The translations under genes and the position numbers were made by a program. From Stenotrophomonas sp. 704A1 (GTDB lineage: Bacteria; Pseudomonadota; Gammaproteobacteria; Xanthomonadales; Xanthomonadaceae): 64,000 bases of DNA. Each line of letters opens with the position of its first letter. The stretch's first letter is position 1. The notes beneath the pieces were generated by a model. That model had not been told where the DNA came from, ran no database searches, and saw only the letters and a list, made by a program, of their open reading frames with translations. Location of the stretch: the NCBI RefSeq assembly GCF_030549525.1, contig NZ_CP130831.1:3187501-3251500 (forward strand). Direction: 5' to 3'. Positions 47,943 to 58,025 of this stretch are shown here, in pieces.

Positions 47943-49922
47943 TCAGGGCAAGCGGGCCAGCAGTTCGCGGGCCTGGATCTGGCAGTGCACGTCGCCGCCC
48001 TCGGCCACTTCCTGCAGCAGGGTGCGCGCGGTCTGCGCGTCGCCCAGGTCCAGATAGGCGATCGCCAGCTCCAGCCGCTCCTGGCCGACCCGTGGCGTCC
48101 AGTCGTGGGCATTGCCCGGCGCCGGCGTGGCGCCCTGCTCCGGCAGCGCCGCCGGGGCCTCGGCCTGGTCATGGCCATCGTGCGATCCGGCAGGCAGGTC
48201 GAAGACACCGCGGAACTCGGGATCCTGCTCGGCCTGCAGCGCGTAATCGGGTACGGCCACATCGACCGGCGCGGCCGGCTCGGCCGGCTCGGCCGCAGCC
48301 GGCTCGTCCCAGCGCGGCGCATCGCTCACGGCCGCAGGCAGTTCCACCACGGCCTCATCGTCCAGTTCGCCGGCGCGCCAGTCGGGCGACAGCGGCGCGT
48401 CCGGGGCAGCCTCATCGGCGGCATCATGATCGGCATGCTGCGCCCAGGCCGGCATCGCCGGCTCCTGGCGCCCTGCACCGTCGAAACTGCCCGGGTCCTG
48501 CTCGGCCAACGCGTCCAGCGCAGCGCCGGCCGGTACCGCAGCGGCGAGGCCGGCGGCATCATGCTCTTCACGCAGCGGTGGCAGCGGCGAGGGCTTGCGG
48601 CGGCGCAGCAGCCAGGCGCCGACAGCCACCAGCAGCACCAGCGGCAGACCCAGCCAGTACCACGGCGTGCCGGCACCGGGCGCGCCCGGTGCCTGCGCCA
48701 GGCGCTGCTGGGCCGCGGCCAGGTCGTTGTCCTTCATCGCGATCAGCGACTGCTGCTGCTCCTTGAGCTTTTCCAGCTCCGCCACGCGCTGCTTGAGATC
48801 GCCGATCTCGGCATCGCGGGTGGCAATGTCCTCGCGGGCCTGACGCAGTTGTTCGTTGCCCAGCATGTCACCCTCGCTGCCGGCACTGGTGCCGGTGGTT
48901 GTGCCCGCGCGCGCGGCGTCGGACGCCAGCGCCGGAGCGATTTCAAGACGTGCGCCACTGGCCTGCGCCGGGGCGGAGGCAGCGCTGCTGCCAGCCTCGG
49001 CCAGCGGCTGCGGCGCACCGGCCGGCTGCGGTACCGTGCGCGCCTGCCGCCACTGCGCGGCATGCTCGCGGACCAGGGCGGAGGCTTCGGCGGCATCCAC
49101 GGCCGCCAGCGCCTCGCTGCCCGGCATGCGCAGCACCGCGCCCTGCTTGAGCAGGTTCACGTTGCCGCGGATGAAGGCTTCGGGATTGGCGCGCAGCAGG
49201 GCGATCATCGCCCGGTCGCGGCTGATCTGGCTGCTGCGCGCCAGCGAACCGGCGATCTGCGAAAGGGTCTGCCCGCGCTGCACGGTGACGCTGCCATCGG
49301 CAGCCGGCGCAGCCGGCGTTGCCGGAGCGGCCGGCGTTGCCGGAGCGGCCGCGCGCGGACGCGGTGCCGCTGCTGCGGTGGATGCGGGCGCGGCCACGGC
49401 CGGCGCCGGCACGGCACTGGCGGCTGCCGGTGGCTCACGGACGATGGTGTCCGACAGCACGCCGGCTGGCGCGACGATTTCCGGTTCGGCAACGGCCAGC
49501 GCACTGGCGGGCGCATCGACCAGCGCCGAGTACTCACGGACCAGGCGGCCCTGGCCCCAGTCGGCTTCGACCAGGAAGCTCAGCGACGGGGTCTCAACCG
49601 GCGTCTGCGAGGTGACCCGCACCACCGCCCTGCCCTGCGCATTGCGGGTGAGTTCGAACTGCAGTTCGCTGACCAGCCCGCTGGGACGCTGCAGGCCGAC
49701 GCGTTCAAAGGTGACCGGCGAGGCCAGCGCGACGCGCAGGTTCTCCAGCTCGGACGGATCGGCGGAAATCACCGGAATTTCGGCCAGCAGCGGCTGCCCC
49801 GGCCGCGACAGCACGCGGATGTCGCCCAGCCCCAGGGCCAGGGCCGAACTGCTGGCCAGCGCCAGCAGCGCGGCGGAAAGATAGGTGAGCGGGCGCTTCA
49901 CGCCCTTGGCCCGTTTATTCAT
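47943..49922 (-). CDS. fimV: FimV family protein (type IV pilus/polar hub)
   Basis: 659 residues: a signal peptide (MNKRAKGVKRPLTYLSAALLALASSSALA), the FimV N-terminal domain (LGLGDIRVLSRPGQPLLAEI), a Pro/Ala linker, and a LysM domain (VTVQRGQTLSQIAGSLARSS...). Then come a coiled coil, one membrane helix (WYWLGLPLVLLVAVGAWLL), an acidic cytoplasmic region and a TPR-like FimV C-terminus (ERLELAIAYLDLGDAQTARTLL). FimV organises polar pili and type II secretion in Pseudomonas. The order asd-fimV-truA is conserved. The -10 box lies so close to the ATG that the mRNA may be leaderless. Confidence 0.9.
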   Translation of the reverse strand: MNKRAKGVKRPLTYLSAALLALASSSALALGLGDIRVLSRPGQPLLAEIPVISADPSELENLRVALASPVTFERVGLQRPSGLVSELQFELTRNAQGRAVVRVTSQTPVETPSLSFLVEADWGQGRLVREYSALVDAPASALAVAEPEIVAPAGVLSDTIVREPPAAASAVPAPAVAAPASTAAAAPRPRAAAPATPAAPATPAAPAADGSVTVQRGQTLSQIAGSLARSSQISRDRAMIALLRANPEAFIRGNVNLLKQGAVLRMPGSEALAAVDAAEASALVREHAAQWRQARTVPQPAGAPQPLAEAGSSAASAPAQASGARLEIAPALASDAARAGTTTGTSAGSEGDMLGNEQLRQAREDIATRDAEIGDLKQRVAELEKLKEQQQSLIAMKDNDLAAAQQRLAQAPGAPGAGTPWYWLGLPLVLLVAVGAWLLRRRKPSPLPPLREEHDAAGLAAAVPAGAALDALAEQDPGSFDGAGRQEPAMPAWAQHADHDAADEAAPDAPLSPDWRAGELDDEAVVELPAAVSDAPRWDEPAAAEPAEPAAPVDVAVPDYALQAEQDPEFRGVFDLPAGSHDGHDQAEAPAALPEQGATPAPGNAHDWTPRVGQERLELAIAYLDLGDAQTARTLLQEVAEGGDVHCQIQARELLARLP

Positions 49923-49929
49923 GGGCGAC

Positions 49930-49959
49930 ACTATAAAGCGTGCGGACCAGGGTCCGCAC
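49930..49959 (-). promoter_or_regulatory. fimV -10 box with adjacent palindrome
   Basis: Minus strand TATAGT (49930-49935) lies 7 bases before the fimV ATG. Just upstream is a 20-base palindrome GTGCGGACC-CT-GGTCCGCAC (49940-49959) covering the -35 position (TGCGGA, 3 of 6 matches). It could be an operator or another repeat class. Confidence 0.4.
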
Positions 49960-49982
49960 CCACTGGTTGCGGGCGATGCCCC

Positions 49983-50009
49983 GTAGAGCCGAGCGTGGCT
50001 CGACTCTAC
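49983..50009. repeat. SMAG-type palindrome upstream of fimV
   Basis: Starts GTAGAGCCGAGC and ends GCTCGACTCTAC, a 27-base near-perfect palindrome of the GTAG class with a different core (CCGAGC) from the CGCCGGGCC subclass. It lies 11 bases after the asd stop and may end or protect the asd mRNA. Confidence 0.8.
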
Positions 50010-50020
50010 GGAAGCGCGGA

Positions 50021-51049
<1,029 letters not shown>

Positions 51050-51107
51050 GGGGGAACTCTCACGAAAAACGGGAAGGGGAAAACTCACGCACGACAGCTG
51101 GGTTCGG

Positions 51108-51140
51108 GGAACCTCCTCGGACGGGACGCGTGGAGGTTCC
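51108..51140. other. Inverted repeat between the ghrB-like gene and asd
   Basis: Arms GGAACCTCC (51108-51116) and GGAGGTTCC (51132-51140), 15 bases apart, immediately after the GhrB-like stop codon. There is no T-tract on the minus strand. It may stabilise the upstream mRNA or be part of the asd leader. Confidence 0.4.
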
Positions 51141-52178
51141 CTATCGTTTCCCGCTTTTTTTGCCCAGGTCCGCGCGCGCGGCGATGGCCGCATCGGCGTT
51201 GATCGCACTCGGCATGCGCGACGGGCTGCCATCCAGGCCCAGCGCTGCGACCAGGTTGTCCACGGCCAGCTGTACCATCGCCGTGCGCGTGGCCAGCGAG
51301 GCGCTGCCGATGTGCGGGGTCAACACCACGTTGCGCAGTGCCAGCAGCTCCGGGCGCACGCGCGGCTCGCCTTCGTAGACGTCCAGGCCGGCGGCGGCCA
51401 GGCGGCCGTGCGCCAGGGCGTCGGCCAGCGCCAGCTCGTCGACGATGCCGCCGCGGGCGATGTTCACCAGCGTGGCCGAGGGCTTCATCTTCGCCAGCGC
51501 GGCCGCATCGATGATGTGGTGCGAGGCCGGGGTATAGGGCAGTACGGCGACCAGATGGTCGGCCCGCGCCAGCAGCGTATCCAGGTCCACATAGGTGGCG
51601 CCCACCTCCGCTTCGGTCGCGGCGGGCAGCTGCGAACGGTTGTGGTACAGCACCTTCATGCCGAACCCGTGCGCGCCGCGACGGGCGATGCCCTGGCCGA
51701 TGCGGCCCATGCCGAGGATGCCCAGCGTGCTGCCGTGGATATCGGCACCGAGCATGGTCTGGAACGACCACTGCCCCCACTTGCCTTCGCGCAGCCAGCG
51801 TTCGGATTCGGTGATCCGGCGCGCGGTGGCCATCAGCAGTGCGAAGCCGAGGTCGGCGGTGGTTTCGGTGAGCACGTCCGGCGTGTTGCTGGCCAGGATG
51901 CCGGCGCTGCTGAGCGCATCGACATCCAGGTTGTTGTAGCCCACGCCGACATTGGCGATCACCTGCAGCTGCGGCGCAGCCGCCACTTCGGCCGCGCCAA
52001 CGCGCTCGTTGAGGGTGATGATCGCGCCGTCGGCGCTGGCCAGCTGTCCGGCGATCTGGTCGGGCGACCAGGCGGTGACGGTGTCGGTGCTGCGCAGCTG
52101 CACGCGATCGCGCAGCGGCGCGATGGCCGCGTCGATCAGCGGCTGGCTCACCCACACGGTCGGCCGCGTGTCAGCCAT
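51141..52178 (-). CDS. D-2-hydroxyacid dehydrogenase, glyoxylate/hydroxypyruvate reductase type
   Basis: 345 residues, GhrB-like branch. The Rossmann motif [15 protein letters not shown], the catalytic Arg ([11 protein letters not shown]), Glu (DVYEGEPRV) and His ([11 protein letters not shown]) are intact. The preferred substrate (glyoxylate, hydroxypyruvate or 2-ketogluconate) cannot be decided. The start is ATG 52176-52178, overlapping the aroC stop by 8 bases. It ends with a basic Lys/Gly/Arg tail. Confidence 0.88.
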   Translation of the reverse strand: MADTRPTVWVSQPLIDAAIAPLRDRVQLRSTDTVTAWSPDQIAGQLASADGAIITLNERVGAAEVAAAPQLQVIANVGVGYNNLDVDALSSAGILASNTPDVLTETTADLGFALLMATARRITESERWLREGKWGQWSFQTMLGADIHGSTLGILGMGRIGQGIARRGAHGFGMKVLYHNRSQLPAATEAEVGATYVDLDTLLARADHLVAVLPYTPASHHIIDAAALAKMKPSATLVNIARGGIVDELALADALAHGRLAAAGLDVYEGEPRVRPELLALRNVVLTPHIGSASLATRTAMVQLAVDNLVAALGLDGSPSRMPSAINADAAIAARADLGKKSGKR

Positions 52179-53274
52179 CGATCTGCCCGGGAATGCGCGG
52201 GGTGATGGTGCCGACATCGCCGCACTGCGCGCGATGGCGCAGCGCCTGGTCCATCAGCACCAGGGCAACCATCGCCTCGGCGATGGGCGTGGCACGGATG
52301 CCGACGCAGGGATCGTGGCGGCCGGTGGTGACCACCTCGACCACGTTGCCGGCCGTGTCCAGCGACGGGCCCGGCAGGCGCAGGCTGGAGGTCGGCTTCA
52401 ACGCGATCGACGCGACCACCGGCTGGCCGGTGGAAATGCCACCGAGAATGCCGCCGGCGTGGTTGCTGGCGAAGCCCTGCGGGGTCAGCAGGTCCCGATG
52501 TTCGGTGCCCTTCTGTGCGGCGCTGGCAAAACCGTCACCGATCTCCACGCCCTTGACCGCGTTGATGCTCATCAGCGCGGCGGCCAGTTCGCCATCGAGC
52601 TTGCCGTAGATCGGCTCGCCCCAGCCCGGCGGCACGTTGTCGGCGACCACATCCACGCGCGCACCGACCGAATCACCGGACTTGCGCAGCGCATCCATGT
52701 ACGCCTCCAGCTCGGGCACCTGCGCGGCGTGCGGCCAGAAGAACGGGTTGTCCTCCACCGCCGACCAGTCGAAACCGGCCGGGGTGATGTCGCCCAGTTG
52801 CGACAGGTAGCCGCGCACGGTCACGCCGAAGCGCTCGGCCAACCACTTCTTGGCGACCACACCGGCGGCCACGCGCATGGTGGTTTCGCGGGCGGAGGAA
52901 CGGCCGCCACCGCGCGGATCGCGGATGCCGTACTTGTGCCAGTAGCTGTAGTCGGCGTGGCCCGGGCGGAACTGCTGGCCGATGCTGGCGTAATCCTTGC
53001 TGCGCTGGTCGGTGTTGCGGATCAGCAGCGCGATCGGGGTGCCGGTGGTCAAACCCTCGTACACGCCGGACAGGATCTCGACCTCGTCGGCCTCGCGGCG
53101 GGCCGACGTGTGCCGGCTCTTGCCGGTCGCACGGCGCTGCAGGTCGTGGGCGAATTCGGCCGCGTCCAGCGCCAGCCCCGGCGGGCAGCCGTCGATCACG
53201 CAGCCGATGGCCGGCCCGTGCGATTCGCCGAACGTGGTGACGGTGAACAGCTTGCCGAACGCATTGGAGCTCAC
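52171..53274 (-). CDS. aroC: Chorismate synthase
   Basis: 367-residue FMN-dependent enzyme making chorismate from EPSP. The signature regions [43 protein letters not shown] and the C-terminal [20 protein letters not shown] are complete. The start is GTG (53272-53274), overlapping the prmB stop. It gives chorismate to the trp genes elsewhere in this window. Confidence 0.97.
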   Translation of the reverse strand: MSSNAFGKLFTVTTFGESHGPAIGCVIDGCPPGLALDAAEFAHDLQRRATGKSRHTSARREADEVEILSGVYEGLTTGTPIALLIRNTDQRSKDYASIGQQFRPGHADYSYWHKYGIRDPRGGGRSSARETTMRVAAGVVAKKWLAERFGVTVRGYLSQLGDITPAGFDWSAVEDNPFFWPHAAQVPELEAYMDALRKSGDSVGARVDVVADNVPPGWGEPIYGKLDGELAAALMSINAVKGVEIGDGFASAAQKGTEHRDLLTPQGFASNHAGGILGGISTGQPVVASIALKPTSSLRLPGPSLDTAGNVVEVVTTGRHDPCVGIRATPIAEAMVALVLMDQALRHRAQCGDVGTITPRIPGQIDG

Positions 53275-54200
53275 GGGCGCTGCGCCGCCAGTTCGGTGAT
53301 GCGCGCGCTGTGCGCGATCAGCTCGCGGCATTCGACCGCGAAGATCCCCATCTGGCCGACCTTGAACTCGATCCAGGCGAAGTCGACTTCCGGCAGCAGC
53401 TTGATCAGGTGCTGCTCGGACTCACCCACTTCGCAGATCAGCAGGCCGTCCTCGCTGAGGTGCAGCGGGGCGTCGCGCAGGATCTTCAGCACCAGGTCCA
53501 GGCCGTCATCGCCGGCGCGCAGGCCCATCTCCGGCTCGTAGGAGTACTCCTGCGGCAGCGCATCGGTCTCGTCGTTGGTGACGTACGGCGGGTTGGTGAC
53601 GATCAGGTCGTAATGGCGACCGGTCAGGCCGTTGAACAGGTCCGACTTGAGCAGGGTGACGTTGTGCGCCTGCAGGCGCTCCTTGTTCTCTTCGGCCAGC
53701 GACAGCGCGTCATCGCTCAGGTCCACGCCGTCCACCTCCCAGTTCGGGTAGTAGTGGCCCATGGCAATGGCGATGCAGCCCGAGCCGGTGCACAGGTCGA
53801 GCGCGCGGTGCACATCGCGGCCAGCCAGCCAGGGCTCGAAACCGCACTCGATCAGTTCGGCGATCGGTGAACGTGGCACCAGCGCACGGGTGTCGCTCTT
53901 GAAACTGAGCCCGGCGAACCAGGCCTCGCCGGTGAGATAGGCTGCCGGAATGCGCTCGTCGATGCGGCGCTGGAACAGCTCCAGCACGGCCAGCTTCTCG
54001 TCCTTCAGCAGGCGCGCCTGGCCATAGGCCGGGCCCAGGTCGTGCGGCAGGTGCAGGCCGTGCAGCACCAGCTGGGTGGCCTCGTCCAGGGCATTGTCGT
54101 AGCTGTGCCCGAAGGTCAGGCCCGCAGCGTTGAAACGGCTGGTGCCGTAGCGGATCAGATCGATGATCGTGTGGAGTTCGGCGGCCGTTTCAGCGGTCAT
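53271..54200 (-). CDS. prmB: 50S ribosomal protein L3 N(5)-glutamine methyltransferase
   Basis: 309-residue SAM-dependent methyltransferase of the HemK class. The SAM loop [13 protein letters not shown] and the NPPY motif (203-206, [14 protein letters not shown]) are present. The N-terminal domain and length fit PrmB rather than PrmC. The order prmB-aroC is conserved in gammaproteobacteria. It is divergent from the sco-psd pair. Confidence 0.93.
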   Translation of the reverse strand: MTAETAAELHTIIDLIRYGTSRFNAAGLTFGHSYDNALDEATQLVLHGLHLPHDLGPAYGQARLLKDEKLAVLELFQRRIDERIPAAYLTGEAWFAGLSFKSDTRALVPRSPIAELIECGFEPWLAGRDVHRALDLCTGSGCIAIAMGHYYPNWEVDGVDLSDDALSLAEENKERLQAHNVTLLKSDLFNGLTGRHYDLIVTNPPYVTNDETDALPQEYSYEPEMGLRAGDDGLDLVLKILRDAPLHLSEDGLLICEVGESEQHLIKLLPEVDFAWIEFKVGQMGIFAVECRELIAHSARITELAAQRP

Positions 54201-54323
54201 GGCGGTACTGCGGGCAAAGTGGCCCCCGATTATAGGGGTTGCCGGCAGCGGCGGCATCCGTTGCGGCAGAAACGATCCGGCCGCAGCCGGTATGATGGTG
54301 GCCACTTCCTGCGGCGGAATCCC

Positions 54324-54974
54324 ATGTTCAATCGCAACGTCGGCATCATCCTGCTGATCGCCCTGGCGGCGGGCCTTGGCCTGCTAGCCGCCCAGCAGGT
54401 GTTCGCGCCGAAGCCGCCAGCCGGACAGCCGGCCACCGAAGCGATCACCCTGTACCCGCAGCCGCGCGCGCTGCCCGACTACAACCTGGCCCAGTCCGAC
54501 GGTACCCGGCTGATTCCCGGCGAGCTGAAGGGCCACTGGACCCTGGTGTTCCTCGGCTTCACGTTCTGCCCGGACGTCTGCCCGACCACCCTGGCCGATC
54601 TGGCCGCTGCGCAGAACCAGTGGGAAGCCCTGCCCGACACCCTGCGCCCCCGGGTGCTGTTCGTTTCGGTGGACCCGGACCGTGACAACGCCACCCGCCT
54701 GGGCGAGTACGTGCACGGCTTCCACAAGGACACCCTGGCCGCCACCGCCGACATCCCCTCGCTGGAGCGCTTCGCCACCGCCCTGGGCTTCGTGTTCCAG
54801 AAGGTGCCGGGCAAGCACTTCGACGAGAATCTCGAGGATTACACCGTCGAGCATTCGGCCAGCCTGGCCGTGCTCGACCCGCAGGGCCGGCTTGCCGGCC
54901 TGGTTCGCCCCCCGTTCAACGCGCCGGCCATCGCCCGCGACCTGCAGAAGCTGACCGAGAAATCCGCCCCATGA
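54324..54974 (+). CDS. SCO1/SenC family copper chaperone
   Basis: 216 residues with an N-terminal membrane anchor ([19 protein letters not shown]) and a thioredoxin-like periplasmic domain. The copper ligands are Cys82 and Cys86 (FTFCPDVCP) and His177 (TVEHSASL). It helps assemble the CuA site of cytochrome c oxidase or acts as a thiol reductase. ATG at 54324. The stop overlaps the psd start (ATGA). Confidence 0.92.
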   Translation: MFNRNVGIILLIALAAGLGLLAAQQVFAPKPPAGQPATEAITLYPQPRALPDYNLAQSDGTRLIPGELKGHWTLVFLGFTFCPDVCPTTLADLAAAQNQWEALPDTLRPRVLFVSVDPDRDNATRLGEYVHGFHKDTLAATADIPSLERFATALGFVFQKVPGKHFDENLEDYTVEHSASLAVLDPQGRLAGLVRPPFNAPAIARDLQKLTEKSAP

Positions 54975-55813
54975 GCCTGACCACCGCCCTGACGTACGCC
55001 CTGCCCCACCGCCTGCTGTCCTCGATGGCGCGTTCGCTGGCGTACTCGGACAACCCGCGCGTGTCGCGCTGGCTGATCGATACGGTCACCCGCAAGTTCA
55101 ACGTCAACCTGGAGGAAGCGGCCAACCCGGATCCGCGCAGCTACCCGACCTTCAACCAGTTCTTCACCCGCGCGCTGAAGCCGGGCGCGCGCGTGGCCGA
55201 TGCCGATCCGCGCACCCTGGTGATGCCGGCCGATGGCCGCATCAGCCAGCTCGGGAAAATCGACGCCGGCCGCATCTTCCAGGCCAAGGGCCAGTCGTTC
55301 ACCGCCGCCGAGCTGCTGGGCAGCGCTGAAGATGCCAAGCCCTTCAACGACGGCCTGTACGCCACCGTGTACCTGTCACCGCGCGACTACCACCGCGTGC
55401 ACATGCCGTGGACCGGCACCCTGCGCGAGACCGTGCATGTACCGGGCCGGCTGTTCAGCGTTGGCCCGGCCGCGGTCAACAACGTGCCCGGCCTGTTTGC
55501 GCGCAACGAGCGGCTGGTCTGCCATTTCGACACCAGCTTTGGCCCGATGGTCAGCGTGATGGTCGGTGCACTGCTGGTATCCGGCGTGGAAACGGTGTGG
55601 AGCGGCGAAGAAATCCCGCACTACGGCGACCGCATCACCCGCAAGGACTACCGCGGCCGCGGCATCCGGCTGGAGCGTTTCGAGGAGATGGCGCGCTTCA
55701 ACTACGGCTCGACGGTGATCGTGCTGCTGCCGCCGGGCGTGGCCGAGTTCGCCGCGCACCTGGACGCCGAGCATCCGGTGCAGCTGGGCCAGGCGCTGGC
55801 AAGGCTGCGCTGA
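54971..55813 (+). CDS. psd: Phosphatidylserine decarboxylase proenzyme
   Basis: 280-residue membrane-associated enzyme making phosphatidylethanolamine. It is processed at the GST triad (Gly246-Ser247, [14 protein letters not shown]), whose Ser becomes the pyruvoyl group; E. coli has LGST. The autoprotease Asp88 (PADGR) and His144 (DYHRVHMP) are in place. It overlaps the sco gene by 4 bases. Confidence 0.96.
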   Translation: MSLTTALTYALPHRLLSSMARSLAYSDNPRVSRWLIDTVTRKFNVNLEEAANPDPRSYPTFNQFFTRALKPGARVADADPRTLVMPADGRISQLGKIDAGRIFQAKGQSFTAAELLGSAEDAKPFNDGLYATVYLSPRDYHRVHMPWTGTLRETVHVPGRLFSVGPAAVNNVPGLFARNERLVCHFDTSFGPMVSVMVGALLVSGVETVWSGEEIPHYGDRITRKDYRGRGIRLERFEEMARFNYGSTVIVLLPPGVAEFAAHLDAEHPVQLGQALARLR

Positions 55814-55890
55814 CGACGGCATGCCGGCGGGCTGCGCCGGCCCGGGCCTGGCCGAGAGGCGCACGCCCTGCTCCGAGGGATTCATGCTGA

Positions 55891-55908
55891 CGCCGGCCGC
55901 AGCCGGCG
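55891..55908. terminator. GC-rich hairpin between convergent psd and rraB
   Basis: CGCCGGC/GCCGGCG with a CGCA loop. A second GCCGGC pair lies near 55823-55840. The 111-base gap separates converging genes, so a bidirectional terminator is expected, but no T-tract is seen. Confidence 0.35.
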
Positions 55909-55924
55909 CCAGCCGATGGCGCGG

Positions 55925-56272
55925 TTACTGCAGGGTCGGTGCCGGGCCGACATCCATGCCGTCGTAGTCTTCCACGCCCATCTGCGTGGCCAGCGCCGCC
56001 AGTTCCTGGTTGCGCGCGTCCAGCGACGACTCGTCATGCACTTCCACCCGCTCCACGTGCAGCACGTGGAACGGCGCATCGCCCTCTTCCGCGTCCTGCT
56101 CGAACAGTTCGACCAGGGCGTAGCCCTGTTCCTGCAGATGGGTGGCCAGCGCCTGCAGCGGTGCAGCGCTGGAGTGCACGAAGAAGTACCCCCACAGCAA
56201 GGGCGCATCCAGGTTCCAGTCGGTGTTTTCGCGCAGGTTGGCGAACAGGTTGCGGGTGTCTTCGAGGTCCAT
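55925..56272 (-). CDS. rraB: Ribonuclease E inhibitor RraB family protein
   Basis: 115-residue acidic protein with the RraB pattern: TRNLFANLRENTDWNLDAPLLWGYFF near the N-terminus and HVLHVERVEVHDESSLDARNQEL in the second half. RraB binds RNase E and alters degradosome composition. It is preceded on the same strand by the lytic transglycosylase gene (20-base gap). Confidence 0.85.
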   Translation of the reverse strand: MDLEDTRNLFANLRENTDWNLDAPLLWGYFFVHSSAAPLQALATHLQEQGYALVELFEQDAEEGDAPFHVLHVERVEVHDESSLDARNQELAALATQMGVEDYDGMDVGPAPTLQ

Positions 56273-56292
56273 GTGTACCGGTTCCAGTGGGG

Positions 56293-57903
56293 TTATCTGT
56301 CACAGCCCTGCAGCTTCAGGGTCTGGCCCTGGCGCAGGCTGTAGCCGGGCGCCTTCAGGCCATTGGCGCGCGCCAGCACCGGGACATCGCACTGGAACTT
56401 TGCCGCGATGCGGCCCAGCGTGTCGCCCCTGCCGACCTTGTAGCTGCGCGCCGGCCGGGCACGCGGTGCCGGCGCGGCGCGCGGCGCCGCCACGGGCGCC
56501 ACCGGGGTGGTCGGCACGCTGCTGGCAGCGCCCGGATCGACCACCGGCACCACGCCCCCCACCGCCACGCTGCCGGTGTAGCTGGCCGCGCTGGGTCGAA
56601 TGATCGCCGCGTTGAGGTCGGCGGTGATCAGGGCGCGGGCCAGGTCCGCACGCGGGCCGCTGACGCAGTTGCGCGCATACAGTCCGGCAATGCGGGTGGT
56701 CGCATTGATCAGGGTGCCGCCGGGAATCCAGCCATCGGCCTCGTAGCGCGGGTTGAGGTTGCGCAATGCACGCATGTAGCCATCACGGGTACCGTGGCTG
56801 CCCAGGCAGATGGTCAGTTCGTAGATGGTGGTGGAGCGGGCCAGGCGGATGGTGGCCGGCTGCGCGTTGATCTTCGGGAACTCCACGCCGTACTGCTGCG
56901 GGTGCAGGAAGATCCACGAGGCGGCGATCACCATCGGCACGTAGTCCTTGGTCTCACCGGGGAACTGGTTGTAGACGCTGTCGACCCAGAAGCTCTGCCC
57001 CGGGTTCTGCCGGTAGACCCGCCCCGCCCGGCCTTCACCGCCGTTGTAGCCGGCCAGCGACAGCTCGACATTGTTGTTGAGCTCGCGCATCCGCTCGTTG
57101 AGATAGGTCGCACTGGCTTCGGCAGCGCTGCGCGCGTCGAAGCGGGTGTCGAAACCGGTGCCGTCCGGGCCCAGGCCGAAGCGACGACCGGTCGCAGGCA
57201 TGAACTGCATCAGGCCGGCCGCGCCGGCGCGCGAGGACGCATGCACGCGGCCGTTGGATTCCTTGGCCATGATGCCGAACAGCAGCGCTTCGGGCAGCCC
57301 GCGCTTCTCCCATTCGGGCCACATCACGGCCCGCAGGTTCTGGTAGTTCTCGTAGGTGGTCATCAGCGCCGGGCGCATGTCGGTCAGCCAGCGGCGGATG
57401 CCGGCCTGCACCGCCGGGTTGTACTCGACCATGCTGTCGAAGGCATGCCGCTTGTCATTGAGCAGGGCCGCGGCGCGCGCCGCTTCAGGCACATCGGCGG
57501 CAAGCGGGCCGACATGGTCCGGGTCCGCTTCGAGGCGGTCGCCGGCCTCGTCAGCCACCGCATCGTCGGCAGCGGCGTCGGCATCGTGCTTCAGCAGCCG
57601 CTTGTAGGTGGCCAGCATGTTGCTCATCTGGCACCCCTTCTGCTTCACGCATTCGCTGATGACATCTTCCATGTCCTCCAGCGCGGCGTCGGCCTCGTTG
57701 CTGCCCTTGGGGTCGGCGTTGGCCACCCGCAGCAGGGCGTCGCTGTAGCGCTTCTCGGCGGCGGTCATGCGCTGCTGCAGCGCATCCACCTTCACCTTGT
57801 CCCGGGCCGAGACCCGCTGTGCGTGGGCGTCGGGCGCCAGGGAAACCAGGCCGGCCAGGGCCAGCAGCGGCCAGGTGCGGGAAATCAGGACAGGAACGGG
57901 CAT
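56293..57903 (-). CDS. Lytic transglycosylase with C-terminal LysM (MltD-like)
   Basis: 536 residues. A signal peptide (PVLISRTWPLLALAGLVSLAPDAHA) is followed by a helical region, then a family 23 SLT domain with the catalytic Glu at about residue 215 (GIMAKESNGRV), GAAGLMQFMPATG and LAGYNGGEGR. After a Pro/Ala linker there is one LysM repeat (SYKVGRGDTLGRIAAKF...). It cleaves glycan strands in the periplasm. MltD of E. coli has two or more LysM repeats; here there is one. It is divergent from the HerA-like gene. Confidence 0.9.
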   Translation of the reverse strand: MPVPVLISRTWPLLALAGLVSLAPDAHAQRVSARDKVKVDALQQRMTAAEKRYSDALLRVANADPKGSNEADAALEDMEDVISECVKQKGCQMSNMLATYKRLLKHDADAAADDAVADEAGDRLEADPDHVGPLAADVPEAARAAALLNDKRHAFDSMVEYNPAVQAGIRRWLTDMRPALMTTYENYQNLRAVMWPEWEKRGLPEALLFGIMAKESNGRVHASSRAGAAGLMQFMPATGRRFGLGPDGTGFDTRFDARSAAEASATYLNERMRELNNNVELSLAGYNGGEGRAGRVYRQNPGQSFWVDSVYNQFPGETKDYVPMVIAASWIFLHPQQYGVEFPKINAQPATIRLARSTTIYELTICLGSHGTRDGYMRALRNLNPRYEADGWIPGGTLINATTRIAGLYARNCVSGPRADLARALITADLNAAIIRPSAASYTGSVAVGGVVPVVDPGAASSVPTTPVAPVAAPRAAPAPRARPARSYKVGRGDTLGRIAAKFQCDVPVLARANGLKAPGYSLRQGQTLKLQGCDR

Positions 57904-58025
57904 TGGTGGCACTGTGTGCGAAACAGGCAGGCAGAGTAGCGGCGCCGCCAAGGTCGGGGCAAGCCGACCATCGGCCCGTCACTGCCGGCGGTTAACATTG
58001 GCGCATTCATCACAAGGGCTGGACC

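Noticed and set aside
51050..51140. Lysine riboswitch before asd
   Set aside because: The gap is only 91 bases with a single simple inverted repeat, far too short for the multi-helix lysine aptamer.
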